This document shows, in pieces, positions 1 to 8,126 of a stretch of 64,000 nt of DNA (position 1 is the stretch's first letter; every line of letters begins with the position of its first letter). The stretch is from NCBI GenBank assembly GCA_013298145.1, contig JAAFJO010000004.1, positions 62,001-126,000 on the forward strand. The letters run 5' to 3'. The position numbers and the translations under genes were made by a program. The DNA is from Betaproteobacteria bacterium (GTDB lineage Bacteria; Pseudomonadota; Gammaproteobacteria; Burkholderiales; Casimicrobiaceae). The notes beneath the pieces are model-generated. The model saw only the letters and a program-made list of their open reading frames with translations, was not told where the DNA came from and did not search any database.

Positions 1-427
1 TAAAAAAGTGCATGCCGATGAATTTGTCAGCGCGTTTTGTCGCAGCGGCAAGTTGCGTGATTGAGATCGACGAGGTGTTGGTTGCGATGATCGTTTCAGG
101 CTTCAAGATCGCATCGAGGTCTTTAAGGATTTTGACTTTGAGCGCTTCATTCTCTGTGGCTGCTTCGATCACATAATCACAGCTTGCGAGATCGGCAAGC
201 GCTGTCGTCGTTGCAATTTTTGCAAGCGCCGCCGCTTTTTGCTCAGCCGTGATTTTTTCTTTCTTGAGCAGGCGTTCAAGGCTGCTGCTTACCGTGGCGA
301 CGCCTTTTTCGAGCGCGGCTGGATTGACGTCCATCATGAGGGCATCAATGCCCGCCACAGCACACGCCTGCGCAATGCCGTTACCCATGGTGCCTGCGCC
401 GATGATTCCGATTTTCTTAGGGCTCAT
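1..427 (-). CDS. 3-hydroxyacyl-CoA (3-hydroxybutyryl-CoA) dehydrogenase, N-terminal part
   Basis: Read on the minus strand this begins MSPKKIGIIGAGTMGNGIAQ, the Rossmann NAD-binding motif GxGxxG of the Hbd/PaaH/FadB-type 3-hydroxyacyl-CoA dehydrogenases. It continues through a conserved block with NTSSISI and GMHFF, the family's Ser and His region (about residues 115-142). The gene runs off the left edge, so about half of the usual 280-290 residues is missing. The family oxidises 3-hydroxyacyl-CoA to 3-ketoacyl-CoA with NAD+ or NADP+ in beta-oxidation or in butanoate/PHB metabolism. The exact substrate cannot be told from this part. The start is the first ATG of the conserved N-terminus. Confidence 0.93.
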   Translation of the reverse strand, partial: MSPKKIGIIGAGTMGNGIAQACAVAGIDALMMDVNPAALEKGVATVSSSLERLLKKEKITAEQKAAALAKIATTTALADLASCDYVIEAATENEALKVKILKDLDAILKPETIIATNTSSISITQLAAATKRADKFIGMHFF

Positions 428-480
428 ACAAAAATGCCGCATCACTGCGGCACAGATAAATTCAAAGTCCCTATTTTCTT

Positions 481-678
481 CTATTTCTTTTTCTTCGCTG
501 CGCTCGCTGCTTTACGTTGCTTCGATTTCGCTGCTGAATTCGCTTTCGCAGCCTTCGCTTTGCTTTCTTGCTTCTTCTGAGTACTCGTTTTTGCCTCTAC
601 CGGGCTCACTGTCATCGGCGTGATGCTCGATACACAAAACGCAATAGCGCTGGCGGCTACGATGGTCGCAAGTTTCAT
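481..678 (-). CDS. Small secreted Lys/Ala-rich protein
   Basis: A 65-residue protein. It has a clear Sec signal peptide (MKLATIVAASAIAFCVSS, ending near SPVEA at about residue 29). The mature part is almost only Lys, Ala, Ser and Gln and ends in KKKK. A GAGGG ribosome site precedes the ATG. The mature peptide would be strongly basic and probably unstructured in the periplasm. I recognise no family. The long alanine/lysine run resembles DNA- or polyanion-binding tails, but no function can be assigned. Confidence 0.7.
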   Translation of the reverse strand: MKLATIVAASAIAFCVSSITPMTVSPVEAKTSTQKKQESKAKAAKANSAAKSKQRKAASAAKKKK

Positions 679-894
679 CCAATTTCCCTCTTATTTACAT
701 GACCCGACACGAGCTGTGCCGAGCTAGCGGCAGCATAACCCATCCCTGCCCGCACACGTCCTTTCGGGTTGAGTAAACGCTTCGGTGAGCGTACGGCATC
801 GATCTGGTTCGGCACATCTGAACAACTCGCCCATGGAGTACAGACAGCGCGAAGATTGCCAGCGTGTAGGTGGCGGTTAGCCGACGAGTTCTGA

Positions 895-1085
895 GGGAGA
901 CGCTGAATAAGTCTGCGTGATGCGACTCGCGGCGGATTGGGATGCGCTGGCAGCCCAAAATTCTGAGGTATCGAGAGGCTTATGTTGAAAAATTATGGGG
1001 TTTCTGATCGTCGACCTCGGAGGACGCTTTGCGGCGGACCGGCAAGATTGCCTCCCCCGTGCACGAGTTGTTCAGCGTTTCCCTA
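895..1085. repeat. Intergenic element copy 1 with terminal inverted repeats
   Basis: The left end reads GGGAGACGCTGAATAA (895-910). The right end reads TTGTTCAGCGTTTCCCTA (1068-1085), whose reverse complement is TAGGGAAACGCTGAACAA. The two ends are imperfect inverted repeats about 190 bp apart. The same ends occur at 40882-40935, 42753-42919 and 51097-51285. No believable protein lies inside. The right end stops only about ten bases before the start of the EamA gene, so the element probably supplies its 5' leader. The rest of the gene-free stretch 679-1092 shows nothing else I can name. Confidence 0.6.
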
Positions 1086-1095
1086 GAATCCTGTG

Positions 1096-2091
1096 ATGAA
1101 TCGCCCCCCCTCTTTGGCAATAGGTATCGCGGCCGCACTCGGTGCGGGTCTACTCTGGGGGCTCGTCTTCGTCGCCCCGCTTCTTTTGCCAACTTATCCG
1201 GCCACGCTTCTGACCCTTGGGCGCTACCTCGCATTCGGTTTGGTGACGTTGCCGATCGCGTGGTGGTTTCGGCGCGAGCTGCGTGCGCTTTCGAAAAGCG
1301 ATTGGTGGATCGCAACGAAGCTTTCGCTGATTGGAAATTTTCTTTATTACCTCGCCCTCTCTGCCGCAATTCAGATGGCGGGCGCGCCATTGCCAACGCT
1401 CATCATTGGCACTTTGCCTGTGGTGATCGCTATTTGTTCCAACTTGGGGGTGGCAAAGTCTTTTTCCTGGAAGTCGCTCGCACCGTCATTGCTCCTGATC
1501 GCTTCGGGACTTCTGTTCGTAAATGCAGATCAATTGAAGCGCGTCGCGGAAACTGGAAGTTTTTCGAGCTACGCGCTCGGGGCCACGCTCGCGTGGATCG
1601 CGGTTGCAGCCTGGACTTGGTATCCGATTCATAACGCGCGCTGGTTGCAGCAGCACAACCAGCATTCATCGATGACCTGGGCGAGCGCTCAAGGGCTCGT
1701 GACGCTGCCCATCGCCCTCGTCGGTTTCGTCGGCCTCATGAGTTATTACGAATTGAGCGGCCATGCTACGTTTGGCTTTAACCGCTTCGGTGACGCCGCG
1801 GATAAGTTTTGGATGCTCATGTTTGTCATCGGCTTCAGCGCGTCATGGCTCGGCACATTACTTTGGAACATCGCGAGCAAGAACACACCCACTGCGCTCA
1901 CCGGACAACTCATCGTGTTTGAAACGCTCGCGGCGCTGGGCTACGCCTACGTGGTTTACGCCCGCGCGCCGAGCTTGTTTGAGGCGCTGGGCATCGCGAT
2001 TTTGGTCGTTGGCGTGATCGTGGGGGTGCGAACCTTTTCGAGGGGAACGCCGATTCAATCCCGCGAGCAGCGCGCCTTGGATTGCGATTGA
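1096..2091 (+). CDS. DMT-superfamily permease (EamA family)
   Basis: A hydrophobic protein of about 331 residues with roughly ten predicted membrane helices in two EamA repeats. The first begins near IGIAAALGAGLLWGLVFVAPLL. The second covers the LGATLAWIAVAAWTWYP region onward. The length fits drug/metabolite transporters of this family, which export amino acids or other small metabolites from the cytoplasm. The substrate is unknown. A GTG lies immediately before the chosen ATG, and no strong ribosome site is visible. The gene is convergent with pyrC and begins right beside a repeat element. Confidence 0.85.
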   Translation: MNRPPSLAIGIAAALGAGLLWGLVFVAPLLLPTYPATLLTLGRYLAFGLVTLPIAWWFRRELRALSKSDWWIATKLSLIGNFLYYLALSAAIQMAGAPLPTLIIGTLPVVIAICSNLGVAKSFSWKSLAPSLLLIASGLLFVNADQLKRVAETGSFSSYALGATLAWIAVAAWTWYPIHNARWLQQHNQHSSMTWASAQGLVTLPIALVGFVGLMSYYELSGHATFGFNRFGDAADKFWMLMFVIGFSASWLGTLLWNIASKNTPTALTGQLIVFETLAALGYAYVVYARAPSLFEALGIAILVVGVIVGVRTFSRGTPIQSREQRALDCD

Positions 2092-2262
2092 GTAAAACGT
2101 TGATCGCTGCCAGTCAGAGCAGGGCCACCGTGAGCAATTTCGAGCCGGTGGAACTTAACGAGAGACTTTGTGGGGTGCAGCTTTTCTGTACTTTCCAAAA
2201 CCGCATTGCTTTTTTCTTCATGCCCACACTTCGCTGGGCGAGAGCGATTAAAAGCGACTAAA

Positions 2263-3297
2263 TCAACTTAGTTTCCAGCGAAGCGTTTGCCCTGCTGTTA
2301 AGGCGACGACCGTGTCGGAGCCAAATGCAAATTCGGTGGGCGGCGTCCATTCGGTTTTGGTGAGCGTGACTGTTTGTTTATTTCGTGGCAAACCGTAAAA
2401 CTCAGCACCGAATCGGCTCGCGAAATCGTCTAGTTTGTCGAGCGCGTTGGCGGTTTCGAAGGCTTCGGCGTAGAGCTCCATCGCAGCGTGTGCCGTGAAG
2501 CAGCCCGCGCAACCGCAGGCGTTTTCCTTGGTGCCTTTGGCATGCGGCGCGCTGTCGGTGCCCAAGAAAAACTTCGGTGAGCCAGACGTTGCTGCCGCGA
2601 TCAAGGATTGCCGATGCGTTTCGCGTTTGAGGATCGGCAAGCAATAAAAGTGCGGACGAATACCCCCAGTGAAAATTGCGTTTCGGTTGTAGAGCAGATG
2701 CTGCGGTGTAATCGTCGCTGCAACATGGTCACCCGCGGCGCGCACGAAATCGGCCGCCTCAGAGGTTGTGATGTGTTCGACCACCACTTTGAGCGCGGGA
2801 AAATCGCGCACGATTTGCTGCAATAGCGTGTCAACGAATTGCGCTTCGCGATCAAACACATCTACTTCGTGATGCGTCACCTCACCATGCAAACAAAGCA
2901 CCACGCCGTGCTTCTGCATCGCGTCCAACACGCTGTACACCTTCTTTAAATCGGTCACGCCGGAATCGGAATTTGTGGTCGCGCCCGCGGGGTAGTACTT
3001 GAGAGCGTGCACGACCGGACTTTCAGCCACCCGCGCGATTTCGTCGGGCGGCGTGTTGTCGGTTAAGTAGAGCGTCATCAAGGGCGTAAAGGATTGGCCG
3101 GGCTCCAGCGCCACCTGGATGCGGCCCGCATAGGCCTCCGCTTGAGTGACGGTGGTGACGGGAGGCTTCAGATTGGGCATCACCAACGCCCGCTCAAACT
3201 GGCTCGCTGTGAGCGGCACTACTGCGCGAAGCCCTTCTCCGTCTCGGAGGTGAACGTGAAAATCATCAGGACGAGTGAGCGTGATTTGGTGGGTCAT
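2263..3297 (-). CDS. pyrC: Dihydroorotase
   Basis: PyrC catalyses the reversible cyclisation of N-carbamoyl-aspartate to dihydroorotate in pyrimidine synthesis, in the cytoplasm. The protein starts MTHQITLTRPDDFHVHLRDG, holding the HxH zinc ligands. The ALKYYPAGATTNS segment carries the lysine that is carboxylated to bridge two zinc ions, and the GTDSAPHAKGTKE block is typical of class II (E. coli-type) enzymes. At 344 residues it matches the usual 345-350. An upstream in-frame start at 3363 would add 22 residues without homology, so I use 3297. The neighbours are not pyrimidine genes. Confidence 0.97.
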   Translation of the reverse strand: MTHQITLTRPDDFHVHLRDGEGLRAVVPLTASQFERALVMPNLKPPVTTVTQAEAYAGRIQVALEPGQSFTPLMTLYLTDNTPPDEIARVAESPVVHALKYYPAGATTNSDSGVTDLKKVYSVLDAMQKHGVVLCLHGEVTHHEVDVFDREAQFVDTLLQQIVRDFPALKVVVEHITTSEAADFVRAAGDHVAATITPQHLLYNRNAIFTGGIRPHFYCLPILKRETHRQSLIAAATSGSPKFFLGTDSAPHAKGTKENACGCAGCFTAHAAMELYAEAFETANALDKLDDFASRFGAEFYGLPRNKQTVTLTKTEWTPPTEFAFGSDTVVALTAGQTLRWKLS

Positions 3298-3516
3298 GAG
3301 CAATAGCGTTGGATTCAAACAGGAAAGCGATAGAGTTGCGCGGCGTTGCGTCCCTGCGACCAAGAGACAAATACATGGTTAAAACGCGGCAAATCAGGAA
3401 TTACTGGATTTTCGCCAATTTGACTATGGTTACACTCATCGGCGGTTCACGGTCGCAAGTCCAGAGAGACGCGCAGTAGATCGAGGCATAGAGGAATTGG
3501 GAGAATCGGTCGTGTC

Positions 3517-3545
3517 TCAGCACGTCACCGAGCTCTCGCTATAAT
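3517..3545 (+). promoter_or_regulatory. Possible sigma-70 promoter of dksA
   Basis: A perfect TATAAT lies at 3540-3545, about 85 bases before the first dksA start. The -35 region 17 bp upstream is poor, so this rests on the -10 box alone. Confidence 0.3.
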
Positions 3546-3629
3546 CCGGCGCCCGCTGCGTTTAGCCGGTTCGCCTGTGCGGTTTGACAAGCGAAACGGC
3601 AAAGCGATCGAGTCCCTCAGGCTGCAGCA

Positions 3630-4718
3630 ATGCAGCGCGACGCAAAAAAATTCAGGGAAAGCGTACGTCTCGACATGGCCACCAGTGCAAAAAGTAAGAG
3701 CGCAGCCGCGAAAAAACCCGCGATCAAACCGTCGTCGGCAAAAGCCGCAGCGAAGGTGAAAGTGAGCGTGAAACCTACCCCGAAAGCCAAGGGTGCATCC
3801 AAGCCTGCACCCAAGGCGGCTGCAGCTTCTGCAGCGAAGACAAAAAGTGCGAGTAAACCAAGCGCGCCGCCCAAAGCGGTGAAAGTCGCGCCTGTCGCCG
3901 CCAAAACCGCCGTGGCCGCTGCAAAAGCCACGGCGAAACCCGTATTAAAGCCCGCTGCGCCGGCGGCAAGCGTGCCCCCTAAAAAAGCTGCTGTAAAGGC
4001 TGAACCCAAAATCGAGACCAAACCTACAAATACGAAGGCGACCAAAGTAGTCGCCAGTGCGCCCGCCGCAAACGCGGCAGTCGTCGCTGCGGCGGCCGTT
4101 GCAAAGGCGGCAAAGCCCGCCGCGCCGGCTGCAAACGTTGCCGCGCCAGCGCCCGCGCCGAGACCGAGCGGTCGCGGCACGGCGCTCTTGTCGCCCACGA
4201 TTACCTCTTTTTCAACCTCCTCTATACCTGTGCCAAAGTCGAACACTGCCACTGTCGCCCCCACGCCCTTGAAGCTCGGAGCGATTCCTCTTAACGGAGT
4301 CAAAAAATACGCGGGTCTCACTGAAGTTGAGATCATGAAACAGCCCGAGAGCGAATACATGAGCAAAGCTCAGCTCGCTTTCTTCAAGGAAAAGCTCGTC
4401 GAGCTGCGCGGCACCATCCTGCATAACGCAACCGATACGGGCGAGCATCTGCGCGACGTAGAAGTTGCGACCGATCCCTCTGATCGCGCCACGCAGGAAG
4501 AGGAGTACACGCTTGAGCTTCGCACGCGTGACCGCGAGCGTAAGCTTTTGAAGAAAGTCGATAAATGCATTCGCATGATCGACGACGGCAGCTTTGGTTG
4601 GTGCGAAGAAACGGGTGAACCGATTGGTCTTGCCCGCTTGATTGCCCGCCCAACGGCCACACTTTCGATTGAAGCGCAAGAGCGGCGGGAGCGCATGCAA
4701 AAACTCTACGGCGACTGA
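3630..4718 (+). CDS. dksA: DksA-type RNA polymerase regulator with long basic N-terminal tail
   Basis: The last 127 residues are a DksA domain. They contain the coiled-coil tip DPSDRA, with the two aspartates and alanine that act in the polymerase secondary channel, and the conserved ELRTRDRERKLLKK helix. DksA works with ppGpp in the stringent response. The zinc finger has degenerated: where E. coli has four cysteines, only the first remains (GWCEETGEPIG), and the others are Thr, Ser and Ala. Residues 16-215 or so are a low-complexity Lys/Ala/Pro tail like histone H1, making the protein 362 residues instead of about 150. A start at 3675 (MATSAKSKS) is an equally good alternative. Confidence 0.9.
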   Translation: MQRDAKKFRESVRLDMATSAKSKSAAAKKPAIKPSSAKAAAKVKVSVKPTPKAKGASKPAPKAAAASAAKTKSASKPSAPPKAVKVAPVAAKTAVAAAKATAKPVLKPAAPAASVPPKKAAVKAEPKIETKPTNTKATKVVASAPAANAAVVAAAAVAKAAKPAAPAANVAAPAPAPRPSGRGTALLSPTITSFSTSSIPVPKSNTATVAPTPLKLGAIPLNGVKKYAGLTEVEIMKQPESEYMSKAQLAFFKEKLVELRGTILHNATDTGEHLRDVEVATDPSDRATQEEEYTLELRTRDRERKLLKKVDKCIRMIDDGSFGWCEETGEPIGLARLIARPTATLSIEAQERRERMQKLYGD

Positions 4719-4750
4719 TTTCTGGCGTTGGCGCTACTGCGGCGGCGATC

Positions 4751-4805
4751 TTGATCGCTGCAGTGCTCGCCGTACGTTCAGTACGGCTGCGCGCTTCCCG
4801 ATCAA
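4751..4805. repeat. Nested inverted repeat between dksA and sodB
   Basis: An inner perfect hairpin, GCCGTAC (4769-4775) and GTACGGC (4781-4787) with loop GTTCA, is enclosed by a second inverted repeat, TTGATCG (4751-4757) and CGATCAA (4799-4805). There is no T-tract on the plus strand, so it is not an ordinary terminator. It resembles a REP-like palindromic unit. Confidence 0.5.
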
Positions 4806-4878
4806 TCTCATCCGCCTCGTTACGCGCCACCGCGCAGAAATTCGCTCCCCTATCCTAGATAAGTTTTAAGGAAAAATT

Positions 4879-5481
4879 ATGAGTGCCCCCTTCTCCCTTC
4901 CCGCCCTGCCTTACGCCGACAATGCGCTTGAGCCATTGATTTCGGCCAACACGATCAGCTTCCACCACGGTAAGCATCACAAAGCCTACGTTGACAATCT
5001 GAACAAGCTCGCCGAAGGCAAAGACATCGCGCAGATGTCTTTGGTTGACGTGATCAAGCATTCCGCAGGCAAAGCGGACATGGTCGGCGTGTTCAACAAT
5101 GCTGCCCAGATTTGGAACCACACTTTTTACTGGAATAGCCTCAAGCCCAACGGCGGCGGCAAGCCCGGCGGCGCGATTGGCGCGCTGATTGACAAATCAT
5201 TCGGCGACTACGACAAGTTCAAGGCGGAATTCGCGAACGCCGCTATGACGCAATTCGGTTCCGGCTGGGCGTGGCTCGTAAAAGAGGGCGACGCGCTCAA
5301 GATTGTGAAAACTCCGAATGCAGAAGTGCCGTTTACCAAAGGCCAAACGCCGCTGCTCACCATCGACGTGTGGGAGCATGCCTACTACCTCGACTACCAA
5401 AATCTTCGCGCGAAATACGTTGAAACGTTGATCGACAAACTCATGAACTGGGAGTTTGCAGAGAAGAACTTGGCGGGCTAA
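4879..5481 (+). CDS. sodB: Superoxide dismutase, Fe type
   Basis: The enzyme converts superoxide to oxygen and hydrogen peroxide in the cytoplasm. The 200-residue protein has the metal ligands in order: His in ISFHHGKHHKAYV, His in NHTFYW, and Asp and His in DVWEHAYYLDYQN. The FNNAAQIWNHTFYW block with its Gln is typical of the iron form rather than manganese. A strong AAGGA ribosome site lies just upstream of the ATG. A terminator follows at 5509, so it is probably a single-gene unit. Confidence 0.96.
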   Translation: MSAPFSLPALPYADNALEPLISANTISFHHGKHHKAYVDNLNKLAEGKDIAQMSLVDVIKHSAGKADMVGVFNNAAQIWNHTFYWNSLKPNGGGKPGGAIGALIDKSFGDYDKFKAEFANAAMTQFGSGWAWLVKEGDALKIVKTPNAEVPFTKGQTPLLTIDVWEHAYYLDYQNLRAKYVETLIDKLMNWEFAEKNLAG

Positions 5482-5508
5482 GCCAAGTCTTAGCGTTGCG
5501 CAAACACG

Positions 5509-5533
5509 GGGCCGGCTTTGCTGGCCCTTTTTT
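5509..5533 (+). terminator. Rho-independent terminator of sodB
   Basis: An 8-bp GC-rich stem (5509-5516 with 5520-5527, one G-U pair, TTT loop) is followed directly by six Ts, 28 bases after the sodB stop. Confidence 0.85.
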
Positions 5534-5588
5534 CTTCACCGATTCGCAACGCTTACTTTTCCGCGGGCTGGAGCAATTCCGAAATTTC

Positions 5589-6266
5589 ATGGCCGATTCC
5601 CGACTTCAAATCAACGTCCCCAGTTTTCGGTTCGCCAACGGCCGGACGATCGCACTTCCTGCGCTCAACGTGCATGCAGGCGAAATTGTCGTGCTGCGCG
5701 GACGGTCGGGCTCAGGTAAGTCAACGCTTTTGCACCTCGCCTGCGGCGTGTTAGCGTTGCCTCCCGAGCTGGGCGATGCCGCGATTGAAGCGCAGTCAAT
5801 TGCGGGGCTCGAGCAAACCGCGCGAGACCGCTTGCGACCGCGCACCGTGGCTTGGATTCCGCAGCGCGTGCACTTGCTCTCCGCGTTAGACGTGATGGAC
5901 AACACCTTGCTGTCGTTTCGCTTCGCTGGTGCGAGAAACGACGACGGCGACGAGCGTCGTGCAGCTTCGCAACTCGATTCGCTCGGGCTCGGTGCGCTGC
6001 ATCATGCGATGCCAGAGACGCTATCGGTCGGGCAAGCCTCACGCGTAAGCGTCGCCCGTGCGCTTGCGGCCGATCCCAAGCTCATTTGCGCGGATGAGCC
6101 CAGCGCGGCGCTTGATCGCGAATCGAGCGCGCTTGTGGCGAAGGCATTCGCGCGCTACGCGTCCGCTGGCGGTGCGATGCTGCTCGCCACGCACGACGAC
6201 GAATTCGTCGGGCAGCTGACGACTGATGATGCATCGATTCGCACCATTTCCTTGGAGCGCCCATGA
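5589..6266 (+). CDS. ABC transporter ATP-binding protein
   Basis: A 225-residue ATPase with Walker A GRSGSGKST, signature LSVGQASRVSVARAL, Walker B LICADEPSAALD and the switch His in LATHDDEF. It belongs to the LolD/MacB-like group of small ATPases that pair with FtsX-type permeases. An upstream in-frame start at 5496 would lie within the sodB terminator and add non-homologous residues, so the start at 5589 is preferred. It overlaps the permease by four bases (ATGA) and is translationally coupled to it. Confidence 0.93.
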   Translation: MADSRLQINVPSFRFANGRTIALPALNVHAGEIVVLRGRSGSGKSTLLHLACGVLALPPELGDAAIEAQSIAGLEQTARDRLRPRTVAWIPQRVHLLSALDVMDNTLLSFRFAGARNDDGDERRAASQLDSLGLGALHHAMPETLSVGQASRVSVARALAADPKLICADEPSAALDRESSALVAKAFARYASAGGAMLLATHDDEFVGQLTTDDASIRTISLERP

Positions 6267-7429
6267 TCATCAGGCTCACCCGGAAATACATTGAATCTTC
6301 GCTTTGGACGTTTCTACTCGCCGTGTCCCTGTGTGCAATGGCGATCGCGTCGATTGTTGCGATCGTTTGGCTGCAGGAGACGCTCGAAGCGCACGCGTCG
6401 AGGCAGGCCAAAGGCATCGATTTGGTGGTGGGCGCGAAAGGCTCGGGGCTTCAGAACACCTTAGCCGCGATCTATCACGCCGATGTACCTAACGGAAACA
6501 TTCCGCTGTCTGCGGTAAACCAGCTCGCAGCGCATCCTATGATTGCGCGCACCGAGCCCATTTCGTTGGGTGATTCCGTCGGCGGCGCTCGCATCGTTGG
6601 CGCCCGAAACACCTACTTCGATCTGTACGAAGCAGTCCCCGCCGAAGGCTCCCTTCCTCAAGCACCGCTCGACGCGGTACTCGGCGCAAACGTCGCCAAA
6701 CGCCTGCAGCTCAAAATCGGCGATCGATTCGTCGGCTCGCACGGCCTGGCGGAGGGTGGCGAAGCCCATGACAGCCATCCGTATACGGTCGTTGGTGTAC
6801 TGAGGCCGACTGGGCGTGTGATTGATGAGTTAGTGGTCACACCGCTTGAGAGCGTCTGGATTGCTCATGAAGGCCATACCGCGAGCACGGAACCGGAGGT
6901 GACTTTCGCCTTACTCACGCTACGCTCACCGATAGCCATGGCCACTTTGCCGAGGCAAATCAACGGCCAGACGAATCTTCACGCAACCTCGCCTGCAAAC
7001 GAATCTGCCCGCTTGCTCTCAAATTTTGGCTGGGTGGCGGTAATCGTTAAAGCGTTCGCGTTTGCGCTCATTTTGAGCGCGACGCTTGCCACATTTGCGG
7101 CGCTTTCGCAGGCACTTGAGCGACGACAAATTGATGTGGCGCTGCTTCGCGCGATGGGCGTTTCACGTGCAAACGTCGGCAAATTGCTGATCGCGGAAGC
7201 GCTCGCAATCGTCGTCTGCGCTGCCGTAATCGCGCTCGTATTGGTCGGGCTCGCGGCTTATTGGCTCGCCCATGCGGCGCTGCCGGGTCTTGCGCTCAAC
7301 ATTGGCTTTGGTCTCACCGTATTCGCGGTCGCCGCGGTGAGCGCAGTTTTGCTCGCTCTTGTAGCATCGCTTCCCACGTTGATTCGTGCGTATCGACTCG
7401 ACGTCGCCGCGCAACTTTCGCGTACTTAA
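6263..7429 (+). CDS. ABC transporter permease, FtsX/MacB-like
   Basis: A 388-residue permease. It has one N-terminal membrane helix (about residues 12-35), a large periplasmic domain with a MacB-type core (VVGAKGSGLQNTLAAIYH), and three C-terminal helices in the FtsX domain from about residue 255. This topology is used for mechanotransmission or lipoprotein/metal-linked export rather than import through a channel. Partner and substrate are not stated by the sequence. Together with the DUF3299 protein downstream, it resembles operons that other Proteobacteria induce when zinc is scarce, which is inference from gene order. Confidence 0.92.
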   Translation: MIIRLTRKYIESSLWTFLLAVSLCAMAIASIVAIVWLQETLEAHASRQAKGIDLVVGAKGSGLQNTLAAIYHADVPNGNIPLSAVNQLAAHPMIARTEPISLGDSVGGARIVGARNTYFDLYEAVPAEGSLPQAPLDAVLGANVAKRLQLKIGDRFVGSHGLAEGGEAHDSHPYTVVGVLRPTGRVIDELVVTPLESVWIAHEGHTASTEPEVTFALLTLRSPIAMATLPRQINGQTNLHATSPANESARLLSNFGWVAVIVKAFAFALILSATLATFAALSQALERRQIDVALLRAMGVSRANVGKLLIAEALAIVVCAAVIALVLVGLAAYWLAHAALPGLALNIGFGLTVFAVAAVSAVLLALVASLPTLIRAYRLDVAAQLSRT

Positions 7430-7438
7430 GCGCTCTGA

Positions 7439-7960
7439 ATGTTTATGAATCGCCCACGCCATCACGTTTTGCTTTGTTTGTTTGCAGCTGCGGCTGCGCT
7501 CGCGATGTCTGTCGCCGCAACCGCCGTGACGCCCGTCGCCCCGAGTGGACTCTCGCCGCCGGCCGGTGGGCTGATGCCGCCTTCCCAATTTCTCCCCGAA
7601 AAGCCTGGTTTCACGTCGTGGCGGACGTTAGCGCGCGTGGAGCTCATCAAGCGCAACAACAAGCTGCAGCCCTCGTTTGATCCCGTGATCAACACGCTGG
7701 ACGGAAAAACGGTGCGCGTGCAAGGCTTCATGATGCCGCTTGACATCGGCGATAACCAGCGCCGGTTTTTGCTCGTCGCCGCGCCGCCGCACTGCTCATT
7801 TTGTTTGCCCGCTGGGCCCGACTCGATGATCGAGGTACGCGCGCCCAAAGGCGTGAAGTATCGTTTTGAGGCGGTGTCGCTCAGCGGAAAATTCCAACTG
7901 TTAAACGATGATCCAGCAGGTCTTTACTACCGTCTCACCGACGCCAGCGCAGTCGAATAA
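7439..7960 (+). CDS. DUF3299-like periplasmic protein
   Basis: A 173-residue protein with a signal peptide (residues 1 to about 28) and a domain holding GKTVRVQGFMMPL and the Cys-containing segment PPHCSFCLPAGPDSMIEV. These are hallmarks of DUF3299 proteins. The CSFC motif could bind metal or form a disulfide. It follows the permease by nine bases, so the three genes form one operon. The biochemical role of the family is not established. A second ATG two codons in (7445) is an alternative start. Confidence 0.75.
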   Translation: MFMNRPRHHVLLCLFAAAAALAMSVAATAVTPVAPSGLSPPAGGLMPPSQFLPEKPGFTSWRTLARVELIKRNNKLQPSFDPVINTLDGKTVRVQGFMMPLDIGDNQRRFLLVAAPPHCSFCLPAGPDSMIEVRAPKGVKYRFEAVSLSGKFQLLNDDPAGLYYRLTDASAVE

Positions 7961-8126
7961 CCGCGTGATCCCTTTTTTCAAAATTCGACCAGCGCGTGTC
8001 AGCGGTTCGATTACTTCTGCGCGAATCGCGACTTTGCGGGCTGCTCGCTGTCCAGCGTTCTCCGCGAGCGGTCCGAGTCAGCCAAACCGAGTTGCACGTC
8101 CTTTAATTTCAGGGTAACTTCGGCTA

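Noticed and set aside
695..958. 87-codon open frame on the minus strand
   Set aside because: Composition is not protein-like, there is no ribosome site, and it overlaps an inverted-repeat element.
3617..4366. Long Ala/Phe-rich open frame antisense to dksA
   Set aside because: It is the mirror of the low-complexity Lys/Ala/Pro codons of the DksA tail and has no homology or start signal.
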